A stretch of 20,495 nucleotides of DNA from an uncultured Actinomycetes bacterium (lineage in GTDB: Bacteria; Actinomycetota; Actinomycetes; S36-B12). This document shows positions 1-8,046 of this stretch, piece by piece (positions within the stretch are counted from its first letter, which is position 1; each line of letters begins with the position of its first letter). The DNA is taken from contig CAJXUJ010000008.1 of assembly GCA_913061025.1 (NCBI GenBank), positions 1-20,495 of the forward strand, given 5' to 3'. Both the position numbers and the translations under genes were made by a program. The notes beneath the pieces are model-generated. The model was not told the origin of the DNA and did not search any database. It worked only from the letters and a program-made list of their open reading frames with translations.

Positions 1-672
1 GGCCGCTCCTACATCACGCGTACGCCAGAGGCCGCCTTTCAGCAGGCACAAATCATCGTCGATGAAGTAAGCCGACTGAACTTCGAACTTGCGTTGCCGG
101 CAGGGGTCCGTTTTGAGTCCGAAGATGCCACCTATCCCGTGCCCTCGGGAGTCTTGACTTCCTGGCGACCGCTGACCACCGGTGCGGTCATCCGTACGAA
201 CGAACTCTCTGCGGCCATCGAGGGGTTGTGGCCTGCAACAACCGGGTTCGAGGCGTGGCTTGGGTCCTGTGCGGATGCGGACCCGCGACTCTACGACAGT
301 TTGCCGACACCGTTCGACCTCGTCGGAGGTCGAACGGTGAACGTGCCGGTCGCTGCGGCCAAAGTGACAGCAACCGGATTGCGGCCAGAGATGCCGCTGG
401 AAGTTGTGTACACCGGTGAAGACCCGGAATGCACGGGGCTGATCCTCGATGCGGGGATCGCTGATGATGACGGGCGAGTGAATGCGCTCGTCCCGTTCGG
501 CTCGTGGGAGTTCGCTGCCGGTGATCAGGTTCAGTCTCTCGAGGGGCCGCTCGGCTCCACCCCCAATCCAGTTGACCTAGTCTTCGAGTTCGCCGACCCC
601 GAGGCCGAACCAGATCAACCCGGAACCGAACCGCAGCAGCAGGCACCCGAGGCACCCGGGGTGACCCCGTGA
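1..672 (+). CDS. Minor pilin-like protein, PilV-type position (5' end outside window)
   Basis: The frame is open from the first base of the window to the TGA at 670-672, so the N-terminus, including any prepilin leader, lies outside; 223 residues are visible. The visible part begins with a helix-like stretch (residues about 10-30, PEAAFQQAQIIVDEVSRLNF) of the kind that follows a pilin N-terminal helix. A mixed beta-rich region follows, with three cysteines, and then a Pro/Glu/Gln-rich tail. Its stop overlaps the GTG start of the next prepilin gene by 4 nt, so the two are translationally coupled. Position before PilW-like and PilX-like genes suggests a PilV-type minor pilin, but I recognise no diagnostic domain in the visible part. 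An internal TTG at 94 could be mistaken for a start, but the reading frame clearly continues upstream of it. Confidence 0.7.
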   Translation, partial: GRSYITRTPEAAFQQAQIIVDEVSRLNFELALPAGVRFESEDATYPVPSGVLTSWRPLTTGAVIRTNELSAAIEGLWPATTGFEAWLGSCADADPRLYDSLPTPFDLVGGRTVNVPVAAAKVTATGLRPEMPLEVVYTGEDPECTGLILDAGIADDDGRVNALVPFGSWEFAAGDQVQSLEGPLGSTPNPVDLVFEFADPEAEPDQPGTEPQQQAPEAPGVTP

Positions 673-1358
673 TCCGCCCGCGCCAGAGAGCCCGTGATGA
701 TTCCGGCTTCACGATGGTCGAAACGATCGTTGCTCTGGGAGTGTTCTCGGTCCTCGCCGTCATAAGTGGTGCGGCGATGTTGTCGATCATGTCGGGGATC
801 CGTTCGGTGTCCACCGGGACCGAGTTGCAGGTTGAGTCGGCGAACGCAGCTGTGTGGGTTTCCCGCCTATTGCGGTACGCCGCCACTCCACCGGGTACGG
901 AAACCGCCTTTACCTCGGCACGTGGGGACGCATTGACGTTCACCACCTGGGCCGGGGCCGGTAGCGAGCCGGATGTGCCCTATCGAGCACGCGTTGCGAT
1001 CGTGCCGTCTGCGGATGGAACTCAGCAGTTGATTTCCGACGTCGCCCCTGGGTCATTGCAGGACGGCTCGTGGGTGTGGGCCGGGGACTGGACCGGGGTG
1101 ACCGTTCCTCCGGGGGCTAATCGACGCGTCTTGCTCGAGGTCCCCGGCGATGCGGCGAGTCCTGCGCAATTCAGCTTGTGGGCATGTCAACCGAGCGAGG
1201 GATGCGCCGATACGGCCCGCAATGTGACACCCATCAATGCGTCACCAGTGAGCCTGGCCGACGGTGAGCGACTCTTCGCGGTGGATGTCACGCTGGGAAA
1301 CACCGCTGATCCTCGTGTGGCACTTACGCAGCGCGTCAGTTTGGTGAACCTGCGATGA
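669..1358 (+). CDS. Type IV minor prepilin, PilW-like
   Basis: The 229-residue protein starts with a class III prepilin signal: a basic 13-residue leader ending in DDSG, then FTMVETIVALGVFSVLAV. This gives cleavage after Gly13, Phe at +1, Glu at +5 and a hydrophobic helix to about residue 38. The mature part would be about 216 residues. The rest is a beta-rich globular domain with a Cys pair near WACQPSEGC. The prepilin peptidase encoded at 15884 is the obvious processing enzyme. The GTG start at 669 overlaps the previous stop (GTGA), and the stop overlaps the next ATG (ATGA), so this is the middle gene of a coupled minor-pilin trio. PilW fits by gene order and length; another class of minor pilin is possible. 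The octamer GCCGATAC occurs inside the gene at 1206-1213 and may be a chance match. Confidence 0.88.
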   Translation: MIRPRQRARDDSGFTMVETIVALGVFSVLAVISGAAMLSIMSGIRSVSTGTELQVESANAAVWVSRLLRYAATPPGTETAFTSARGDALTFTTWAGAGSEPDVPYRARVAIVPSADGTQQLISDVAPGSLQDGSWVWAGDWTGVTVPPGANRRVLLEVPGDAASPAQFSLWACQPSEGCADTARNVTPINASPVSLADGERLFAVDVTLGNTADPRVALTQRVSLVNLR

Positions 1359-3550
1359 GGTTCCCCCGTCCAGCCACCGACGAGCAAGGCGCAGCCATGA
1401 TTTTCGTGTTGCTGTGGAGTGTGGTGCTCGTTGGGTTAGTGATCGCGGTGACGCAGGTGGCGGTGAGCCAGATTCGTCCATCGGACGACAGTGAGAAGTC
1501 GTATGCCGCGTTGGCTGCTGCGGAAGCTGGCATCGAGGACTACTTGGTTCGACTCGAGCAGCCCGGATATGAGTTCACCGTGGATGCAGCCAATCCGGCG
1601 TTTACAACGTTCGTTCCGGTACCCGGTGGCAACACACTGGCCGAATACACGTACTCGGTCGACGCGAGTCGAGTACGGGCAACGGGTGAGTTGCGCGTCT
1701 TCTCCACCGGGCGCGTAGGAGATATAGAACGAACGGTCGAGACTGTCCTAAGCCGCCGTTCCACTCTCGATTACGTGTATCTCAGTGACATTGAGACCCC
1801 TGCACCGGATGTCCCGGGTGCCTATTCGACACGTACCGGTTCGGGGGGAACAAGCTCCACCACGGGACGCGAACTCGCAGAGCGGCTATGCACTCGGCGC
1901 TGGTACGAATCGGGACCGGTTAGCCCAGGATCTGGTGTCGGAAACCAACGCAACCTGAACTTCTGTCAATGGGCAGGAATCTATTCCTCGGAGCGAATTA
2001 GCGGCCGGATCCATACCAACGACGTATGGCGTTTGCAGAACACCGATTTGACGGGCAGTATCGATGCAGGTGCGATCTCGTCGTCGTGTCGAAGTGTCGA
2101 GGAGGGCCTACTCCCAGGGGAGCCGGGATGCCCAGCCGACCGTCGCTACCTCACTACGAGCGAGTCAAGACTCAACTCCAACAGCATCGACGCTGCCGGC
2201 TGGAGTAGCCGAACGTCGTTCCAGGGGGATTCTTTTCGGCCGACGGACACCTTTGATCAAACCGGCCGCAATCCTCGCTATGAACCGATCCTGCAATTGC
2301 CTACGACGTCGCTGGCTGCCGCGGAGCTCAAGGCGCGCGCCGGAGAAAGTGGCTGCATCTTCACCGGCCCGACACGGCTTCGTTTCGACGAAGTGGCCGG
2401 GCGAGGCGTCGTCTACGTCACGAGCCCCGATACCAAACTCACCGGCCCGGGATGTGGCAGCGGGTATGAAGATGTCAGCATTCCGCACACGACGCGCACT
2501 TTGTACTTGGACGAGTTCGAAGACCTGATCCTCTATGTCCAGGATGTGCCCGCACCTGGCGTCGACGATCCCAACAACGCTTTCGATACTTCGAATGCAT
2601 GGATGCCGGGAAGTGAACCGACATGTCAACAGAAGGTGTCACGGCCATCCCCTTCTGGAAATATCTATCCCTTCGTGGTCCCCTCCGACAGTGGTGAAGC
2701 CGTGGGCTTCGCGAGCACCGGCCAACCGCAAGGGTTCCCCTCCTACTATGCCGACCCCTCCAACCCTTGGTACGGAAACAATTGCTCGCGAGGCGACGCC
2801 TATGTCCAAGGGAACGTCAAGGGACGCGTCACGATCGCAACAGACAACAACATTGTTTTGACCAGTTCGCTGCGTGATTCCACGGCAGTCCTGAGCGGCG
2901 AGAATCGTGGAAAGCCTGCTGAGTCATCGAACACGGTCATCGGACTTGTTTCGGGGGAGTTCACATACTTGTATCGCCCCACCACTTACGACCCTTATGC
3001 CGGGCGTGGCACTAACGCTTATCCCTGGGTCCGAGATTGGCGCCGGAGCAACGCTGATAACCCGATTCTCAACGTCGCGATCCTCGCGGTAGATGGATGC
3101 TTTGGTGCTCAAGATCCGTATTACGCTGCTCGATCCGGTAACAGCTCTAGTCGCAATGGCGACATTTATCTGTGGGGATCCCTTTCCCAGAAATACCGCT
3201 GCATCGTGGGCTACACCGGCGGTTACTCAAAGTCCTACCGCTACGACGAGCGGCTGGCCTTCCTAAGCCCGCCCTTCTTCTCATCGGTGTTCTCCGAGCC
3301 GTGGCGGACCCGACGCACAGGTGAAGTCAGCCCGCAGCGCCAGACCGTAGGAACGGGTTCGTACCCGGTCACACTGGCGTCCGGTGACCGCATTACCGAC
3401 GCACAGGTCGTGGCCGGCGACGCACGTGTCAGCACGGATGAGGCGGGCTTGAACGTGACTGCTGACAGCCCAGGCCAGGTTGTTGTGCGTTACCGCGTCA
3501 CGACTCCGAGCAACGTGCTCGAGCGGCGCATGGTCGTCCGGGTCGACTGA
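1355..3550 (+). CDS. Large PilX-like pilus assembly protein
   Basis: This 731-residue protein has a short polar leader, then a single hydrophobic helix (residues about 14-37, from AAMIFVLLW) and an amphipathic extension (EKSYAALAAAEAGIEDYL) typical of PilX N-terminal regions. A Gly-Ala junction (QG/AAM) could be a prepilin peptidase site, but the mature protein would lack the usual Glu at +5, as in GspK/PilX-type tip subunits. The large exported part is rich in Ser, Thr, Gly and Tyr, has many cysteines, and includes beta-helix-like segments such as GRIHTNDVWRL and GNVKGRVTIATDNNIVL. A separate beta domain of about 75 residues closes the protein. Its ATG overlaps the preceding TGA. It is probably a surface or pilus-tip component; an adhesive role is only inference. 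Confidence 0.82.
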   Translation: MRFPRPATDEQGAAMIFVLLWSVVLVGLVIAVTQVAVSQIRPSDDSEKSYAALAAAEAGIEDYLVRLEQPGYEFTVDAANPAFTTFVPVPGGNTLAEYTYSVDASRVRATGELRVFSTGRVGDIERTVETVLSRRSTLDYVYLSDIETPAPDVPGAYSTRTGSGGTSSTTGRELAERLCTRRWYESGPVSPGSGVGNQRNLNFCQWAGIYSSERISGRIHTNDVWRLQNTDLTGSIDAGAISSSCRSVEEGLLPGEPGCPADRRYLTTSESRLNSNSIDAAGWSSRTSFQGDSFRPTDTFDQTGRNPRYEPILQLPTTSLAAAELKARAGESGCIFTGPTRLRFDEVAGRGVVYVTSPDTKLTGPGCGSGYEDVSIPHTTRTLYLDEFEDLILYVQDVPAPGVDDPNNAFDTSNAWMPGSEPTCQQKVSRPSPSGNIYPFVVPSDSGEAVGFASTGQPQGFPSYYADPSNPWYGNNCSRGDAYVQGNVKGRVTIATDNNIVLTSSLRDSTAVLSGENRGKPAESSNTVIGLVSGEFTYLYRPTTYDPYAGRGTNAYPWVRDWRRSNADNPILNVAILAVDGCFGAQDPYYAARSGNSSSRNGDIYLWGSLSQKYRCIVGYTGGYSKSYRYDERLAFLSPPFFSSVFSEPWRTRRTGEVSPQRQTVGTGSYPVTLASGDRITDAQVVAGDARVSTDEAGLNVTADSPGQVVVRYRVTTPSNVLERRMVVRVD

Positions 3551-3588
3551 TTAGCATGCGGCGAACAGGAGTGACGAGAGGGCGTGCA

Positions 3589-4341
3589 GTGAACGGAATC
3601 GAGGCTGTTGCCGTGCTCTCCACAGCCGCCGCCCGTTACGCCAGGACGGGAGACGAACTAGCCACCCTCAGTTGCCTGTGGTGGGCCGACCTTCGCGTTA
3701 TCGAGCGGACTATGTACGACTCTTGGCCGGATGCCACTCGACAGGAGTGGTTTGTGTTGTGGTCGGAGATCGTCGAGGCGATGGATGATGAAGCAGCCTC
3801 TAGTGAGTTGGACGATCACAACACAACACTCGCCACAGTTATCGCTCGCCGTCGTGGGACCGCGACCGAAGTACTCGCCCGTCATGGCATCGAAATGGAC
3901 GCTCAGGGGTTCGCTGATGTGAGCGTGGCCCTGCAGCTTCGCGTCCCGACACAGGATCAGCTCGCGGCTGAGGTGCACAGACGGCTGGGTGGCAGGACTA
4001 TCGAGGAGTACACCGCGGCTCAGCGCCGGGAATCCGTAGACGCCATGATCAAGGCCCACCGGGCCAATGCGGATGACGATCTCACAGCAGCTATCGGGCA
4101 TGCGTACGACTCGGATATGGCTGCAGTTGATGCGTATTTTGCCGAATCGGCGAAGGCGGCAGGGGATCGTTATCTGACATCGTGGATCGCGCGCTGGGAA
4201 CTGGTATCGGCCCGGGTTTCGACCATTTCAGTGCTACCTCGCGGATTGGCTGCGGCCACTACCGTTGTGCGCACATGCATGACGGAAGCGTTGGGAGAAC
4301 CTGACGCCTCACGGCTGCTGGCGACTTTGCAGCAGGTGTGA
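3589..4341 (+). CDS. Unknown helical protein linked to the pilin genes
   Basis: I do not recognise this protein of about 250 residues. It is mostly predicted alpha-helical, rich in Ala, Asp and Glu, with no signal peptide, no clear membrane segment and only two cysteines. Start choice: GTG at 3589 has a good ribosome site (GAGAGGG at 3576-3582, 6-nt spacing). The in-frame ATG at 3556 and GTG at 3571 have none well placed, so 3589 is preferred; the longest alternative adds 11 residues. It follows the PilX-like gene by 38 bp in the same direction and converges on pilO with only 20 bp between the stops. The context suggests a cytoplasmic accessory to the pilus genes, but nothing in the sequence assigns a role. 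Confidence 0.75.
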   Translation: MNGIEAVAVLSTAAARYARTGDELATLSCLWWADLRVIERTMYDSWPDATRQEWFVLWSEIVEAMDDEAASSELDDHNTTLATVIARRRGTATEVLARHGIEMDAQGFADVSVALQLRVPTQDQLAAEVHRRLGGRTIEEYTAAQRRESVDAMIKAHRANADDDLTAAIGHAYDSDMAAVDAYFAESAKAAGDRYLTSWIARWELVSARVSTISVLPRGLAAATTVVRTCMTEALGEPDASRLLATLQQV

Positions 4342-4361
4342 CAGCGAGGGCGAAACGTGTC

Positions 4362-5051
4362 CTATTTCTCGGTCGCCACGATGCGCTCGGCCTCCGTAAT
4401 GAGGTCCGGAAGGGGGGACTCCAGAACGAACATCGTGCCCGCGATGGTGAGGCTCTCTTGACCTTCATCCGCGAGTCCACCCGCAACCACTGTGATGTCC
4501 TCAATGACGAAACTGCGCTCGAGGTTCTGCATGTTCGTGATGAATCGGTCCAGTTCGGCCCCGGTTCCGATCACGGTCATATCGATGCGCATGGTCGCCA
4601 ATTGGATGTCAGGCCGAGTTGCGGAGTCTGCGGTTGCACCCGCGGCCGTACCCTCGGCTGTCGTTTCGAGCTGCGCCACGGCGCTCTCGGGTATGCCGGT
4701 GTTGATGACTTCGATACGTTCAGCGGGAATCCCGGCGTCTGTTGCAGCCGACGTCAGTTGATTGAGAAGAGCCGGCAACTCCGCGGTTTGCGGCATCGCT
4801 GAGAAGAGTTCCTGGGCCGAAGCCGCGGTAGCAGGTAGTGCCTGCGCGAGTGTGTTCAAGTCGCGCTCGCGTCGCGTCAACGTCAATTGCCCTAGTTCGA
4901 GATCCGCGGCGCGGGCCTCCAGGTCTTCGGTAGTCGCCCAACGGGGCATGAGCACCAACAGCCAGCCCACGATGGTCAGGACAATCAGTACAAGAATGGT
5001 TCCGACCTGCGTGAGTCGGACGGGATTCCTGAGCATCGCGGCGATACTCAC
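4362..5051 (-). CDS. pilO: Type IV pilus inner-membrane alignment protein PilO
   Basis: The 229-residue protein has the PilO layout. A short cytoplasmic N-terminus is followed by one transmembrane helix (about residues 15-35, VGTILVLIVLTIVGWLLVL), a coiled-coil-like helical stretch with heptad-like Leu/Ala spacing (about 40-75), and a C-terminal ferredoxin-like domain. That domain includes TMRIDMTVIGTGAELDRFI and NLERSFVIEDITV, the usual PilO core. PilO pairs with PilN outside the membrane and links the PilM ring to the pilus machine. The start is GTG at 5051, overlapping the stop of the pilM-pilN fusion gene by 4 nt, so the two are translationally coupled. An Ala/Thr-rich insertion (about residues 130-146) precedes the last domain. 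No pilP follows, which fits a bacterium without an outer-membrane secretin. Confidence 0.9.
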   Translation of the reverse strand: MSIAAMLRNPVRLTQVGTILVLIVLTIVGWLLVLMPRWATTEDLEARAADLELGQLTLTRRERDLNTLAQALPATAASAQELFSAMPQTAELPALLNQLTSAATDAGIPAERIEVINTGIPESAVAQLETTAEGTAAGATADSATRPDIQLATMRIDMTVIGTGAELDRFITNMQNLERSFVIEDITVVAGGLADEGQESLTIAGTMFVLESPLPDLITEAERIVATEK

Positions 5052-6880
5052 GACGTCGACTCCGATGCGTTTTCGGTACCCGATGCCGTCTCAGTCGACG
5101 GTGTTAGGAGTGCTTGTAGTTCCTCAGACGACGGAGCGGTCACCAGCGCGGCGGGGGACAGACCGACGGTGCCGCTGAAAACCACGCGCGGTGTTCCGGC
5201 TCCGCCGTCGAGGCCGGCGGTGCCCGATGTGAGAGTCGTCGCGTTCACATAAGCACCCACGAAGTAGTCATCCGCCGTCAGATTCGCCACGAGTGCAGCC
5301 ACGGCTGCCCGGTCAGGTCCCTCCGCAGTGAAGGACAAACAACCGATCGTGATGTCGGTGGTGAACGGGTCGGGATTCGGGCAGCGATTGAGATCGTCGC
5401 CTGTTTCCGGAAGTCCGGCGAACGTCGCATTGACGCTGGCGAACTCAATGTCCCCTGCGCTGTTTGCGGCGGAACGGAGCCGCGTCAACACTTCCACGGC
5501 TTCGGGCGAGGCACTCAGCGTTTCTGCAACGAGATCTTGGGCCTGGGTGAGCTCGGCTGAGAGCACGCCTACCGGCGCAAGAGCATCAATGCGTTGCTGG
5601 ATCTGGGCATTTTTTGCGGTCAACTGGGCAACTGTTTGCTCGGCGGATGCGATGGAATCACCCTCCATCCACCACAGTCCAGCGAGGCCGACCCCTATCA
5701 CTCCGGCTGCGAAGGCACCTCTCTTCAGCGTTGCGCGGTTGCGCATCGAGCGCTCGACGCTTGCCGGCAGCAAGTCCACGCTCGGGGCTGCAGTGATGCC
5801 AAGGCCGATCGCGGTGGCGAATCTTGCGTCGAACTCCTCAAGCGGCTCGAGGAAATCAACTGGTAGGCGCGTTTGTGTGGCGATTCGTTCAGCAAGCCCG
5901 TCAACCCGTGCTCCCCGACCCGTGAGCATGATCGTCGCGATCGATTCTGCACCGCCGGTCGTGGAGGAGTAGTAGTCGATTGAATCCGACACCTCCTTGA
6001 TCACCGTCGCCGCCCACCGCCCGATGAGGCCGGTTATCTGCTGGGTGCGATCGTCGATGGGTGTGTCGAGCGTGAGGGTCGAGCTAGCGAAAACCGAGGA
6101 TTCCGCGATCGGGGTCATGACCGGAGCGGGACCGTTGACTCCGACTCGGATCTTCTCTGCCTCTGCTTCCGACATCTCGATGTCGAGCCCCTCGGATATT
6201 GCGAGATCCGCGGCATCCCCGGCCAGGTGACTAACAGACCTGATCAACTCAGGGGTGCCAGCGCGATGGATGATCATCGTGAGTTGCTGCGCACCGATGT
6301 CGACGATCATGTCCGGCCGATCTGCTGCGCTTACTGTGGACGCTGCCCTGATGAGCCCGAAGGCATGTGTGTCTGCTGCCACCGGATGCAAGCCGGCTTT
6401 GCGGAGCACGCGTGCTGTTTCGAGCACTCCTTCGGTGGCGGTTGCCACTACTAGGACACGGTTGGTCTCTGGAAGTTCCGCGGAGGAACTCCCCATCTCG
6501 CTTAGGAGGTGGTAATCCACCTCGACCGTGCGCACATCTACTGGAAGTGCGTCGTCCAATTGGTAACGCAAGGCGGATCCAAAGTCCGCGGGTTCCATCC
6601 ACGGCAGATCCATCTGCCTGGTGAGGACCGAAGCAGGGTCGACCCCCCACACGACGCGCCGGGTCGAGAGGCGACCCCGTCGCCACAGGGTGCGCAGTGC
6701 TTTGGCCACCGCACGGTGGTCTTGCACGGTGCCGTGGTCAATCGACCCTCGAGGCAAGTCGACCTCTGCTACCCGCACCACCCGGGGCGGTGCATTCGCG
6801 GATGCCTGCTCAATTTCCGCTGCCCGGATCCCCGAGGCGCCGAGGTCGAGCCCGACGATGCGCCGTTTGCCGAAGATCAC
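5048..6880 (-). CDS. PilM-PilN fusion protein of the type IV pilus
   Basis: With the start at GTG 6880 the protein has 610 residues and joins two normally separate subunits. Residues 1-360 are PilM, a cytoplasmic actin-like fold: VIFGKRRIVGLDLGASGIRAAEI with the phosphate-1 loop near 10-17, a second phosphate motif DIGAQQL near 194, and an adenosine motif LTGRGARVDGL near 319. The PilN part starts at VDLLPAS (368-374), matching the INLLP-type peptide by which separate PilN binds PilM. A transmembrane helix (about 388-404), a coiled coil (about 408-458), and an extracytoplasmic domain with a Ser/Thr-rich tail follow. The start at 6880 is preferred because its GTG lies 7 nt after a GCCGATAC -10-like box, and VIFGKRR is the natural PilM N-terminus. 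An ATG at 6961 would add 27 Ser/Pro/Arg-rich residues and run into the divergent gene. Confidence 0.9.
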   Translation of the reverse strand: MIFGKRRIVGLDLGASGIRAAEIEQASANAPPRVVRVAEVDLPRGSIDHGTVQDHRAVAKALRTLWRRGRLSTRRVVWGVDPASVLTRQMDLPWMEPADFGSALRYQLDDALPVDVRTVEVDYHLLSEMGSSSAELPETNRVLVVATATEGVLETARVLRKAGLHPVAADTHAFGLIRAASTVSAADRPDMIVDIGAQQLTMIIHRAGTPELIRSVSHLAGDAADLAISEGLDIEMSEAEAEKIRVGVNGPAPVMTPIAESSVFASSTLTLDTPIDDRTQQITGLIGRWAATVIKEVSDSIDYYSSTTGGAESIATIMLTGRGARVDGLAERIATQTRLPVDFLEPLEEFDARFATAIGLGITAAPSVDLLPASVERSMRNRATLKRGAFAAGVIGVGLAGLWWMEGDSIASAEQTVAQLTAKNAQIQQRIDALAPVGVLSAELTQAQDLVAETLSASPEAVEVLTRLRSAANSAGDIEFASVNATFAGLPETGDDLNRCPNPDPFTTDITIGCLSFTAEGPDRAAVAALVANLTADDYFVGAYVNATTLTSGTAGLDGGAGTPRVVFSGTVGLSPAALVTAPSSEELQALLTPSTETASGTENASESTS

Positions 6881-6885
6881 GGGAA

Positions 6886-6922
6886 AGGTATCGGCTCGAT
6901 CAGGCGATGCGGGCCGATACCT
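6886..6922. promoter_or_regulatory. Divergent GCCGATACCT promoter pair (inverted repeat)
   Basis: A perfect 10-bp inverted repeat, AGGTATCGGC at 6886-6895 and GCCGATACCT at 6913-6922, lies 17 bp apart between the divergent pilM-pilN and pilT-like genes. Each arm, read outward, resembles the sigma-28 -10 element GCCGATAA. On both strands exactly 7 nt (ctagaag or ctttccc) separate GCCGATAC from a GTG codon, which places the expected transcription start at or next to the start codon. I read this as two back-to-back promoters giving leaderless mRNAs. A palindromic operator for a dimeric regulator is the alternative. I see no TAAA-like -35 at the usual spacing. Confidence 0.65.
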
Positions 6923-6927
6923 AGAAG

Positions 6928-8046
6928 GTGACCCTGGCGACCACTGCGTTCGAGCGATCATCCCCTGGGATCGAGCTCGTCGATTTACTGCACGATGCGG
7001 TGAGCCGAGGAGCTTCCGATGTGCACGTACGCAGCGGAGCTCGACCGTTGGGTCGAGTGGACGGTGATCTCACAGCTCTTGGGGCTGGAGTGCTCGCCGA
7101 CGATGACGTTCGCAGACTCGTGGGCACGGCTCTCGGGGCGGAGGTATCCACAGAGGGAACCCTCGACGCGGACTTCGCGTTCGAGGCGCCCGGCGTGGGT
7201 CGCTTCCGCGGCAACGCCTACCGCACGATGGGCGGCTGCGGTCTTGCGCTTCGGCATGTCCGAGATGAGATCCCCGACCTTGCTGCCCTCGGTGTACCGA
7301 GCGTCGTCGCGTCGTGGGCGGCTGCAACGCATGGGCTCGTGCTGGTGGGTGGGCCGACCGGATCCGGCAAGTCCACCACCCTCGCGGCACTAGTTGGTGT
7401 GATCAATGCGAACCGCCCATGCCACATCCTCACGATTGAGGACCCGGTCGAATTCATCCATCGAGATATGCGCGCCTCCGTGACTCAACGGGAGGTGAGC
7501 ACCGACACCGAGAGTTTCGAGCGGGCCTTAAAGTCGGGCTTGCGTCAAGATCCGGATGTCATTGTGGTGGGCGAAGTTCGGGATGCCGCCACCATGCGCA
7601 TCGCTCTGCAGGCGGCGGAGACGGGGCATCTGGTCCTTGCCAGCGTCCATGCTGGGAGTGCAACGGATGCGGTGCAACGGATCATCAACTTGTTCGACCC
7701 GCAGGAGCAGCAAACTGTTCGTGCGAACCTCGCAGAAGCGTTGGTGGGCATCGTCTGTCAGCGTCTGGTTGCTTCCGAGGTGACGCGCATGCGCCGGATT
7801 GTCACCGAGATCCTGACGAACACTCCACGGATAGGTGATGCGATCTCACGTCCGGATCGGGATGGCGAACTCGAGGAAATTCTCTCTGAAGGGAGCTACT
7901 ACGGAATGCACACCATGCTGCAGGACACCGTACGGCTCGTCCTTGAAGGCGCGATCAGTCACAGTGATGCGCAGCGTGTGATCGCGAATACTGCTGAACT
8001 CGATGTGGCGCTGCACCGCGTCGGATACCGGAGCAGTCATGCTTGA
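6928..8046 (+). CDS. PilT-like retraction ATPase paralogue with degenerate C-terminus
   Basis: The 372-residue protein is a PilT-family secretion ATPase. It has an N-terminal PAS-like domain (SRGASDVHVRSGARPLGRVDG, about 27-46), Walker A GPTGSGKST (142-150), an Asp box (HILTIEDPVEFIH), Walker B DPDVIVVGE (Glu216) and a His box with His234 and His241. ATP hydrolysis therefore looks intact. The AIRNLIRE motif that PilT needs for retraction is missing; the matching segment (about 297-312) reads TNTPRIGDAISRPDRD. It may be a PilU-like accessory motor or a diverged second retraction ATPase. GTG 6928 lies 7 nt after a -10-like box, so a leaderless start is likely; no well-spaced ribosome site exists. 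The gene overlaps pilB by 8 nt. Confidence 0.88.
   Translation: MTLATTAFERSSPGIELVDLLHDAVSRGASDVHVRSGARPLGRVDGDLTALGAGVLADDDVRRLVGTALGAEVSTEGTLDADFAFEAPGVGRFRGNAYRTMGGCGLALRHVRDEIPDLAALGVPSVVASWAAATHGLVLVGGPTGSGKSTTLAALVGVINANRPCHILTIEDPVEFIHRDMRASVTQREVSTDTESFERALKSGLRQDPDVIVVGEVRDAATMRIALQAAETGHLVLASVHAGSATDAVQRIINLFDPQEQQTVRANLAEALVGIVCQRLVASEVTRMRRIVTEILTNTPRIGDAISRPDRDGELEEILSEGSYYGMHTMLQDTVRLVLEGAISHSDAQRVIANTAELDVALHRVGYRSSHA

Noticed and set aside
188..946. 252-residue open frame on the minus strand opposite the minor pilin genes
   Set aside because: Its composition is Arg/Pro/Thr-rich with no domain pattern, and it is antisense to two clear pilin reading frames; a shadow of high-GC codon use.
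1206..1213. GCCGATAC inside the PilW-like gene as a promoter for the PilX-like gene
   Set aside because: It lies within coding sequence, the following bases (GG) differ from the shared CT, and the downstream gene is already translationally coupled to its neighbour.
2064..2629. Overlapping 154-residue open frames on both strands within the PilX-like gene
   Set aside because: They are Arg/Ser-rich, without ribosome sites or motifs, and lie wholly inside a long gene with a convincing N-terminal signal.
6881..6961. Longer pilM-pilN start at ATG 6961
   Set aside because: It adds 27 Ser/Pro/Arg-rich residues absent from PilM proteins, overlaps the start of the divergent PilT-like gene, and lies upstream of the -10-like box whose 7-nt spacing points to GTG 6880.
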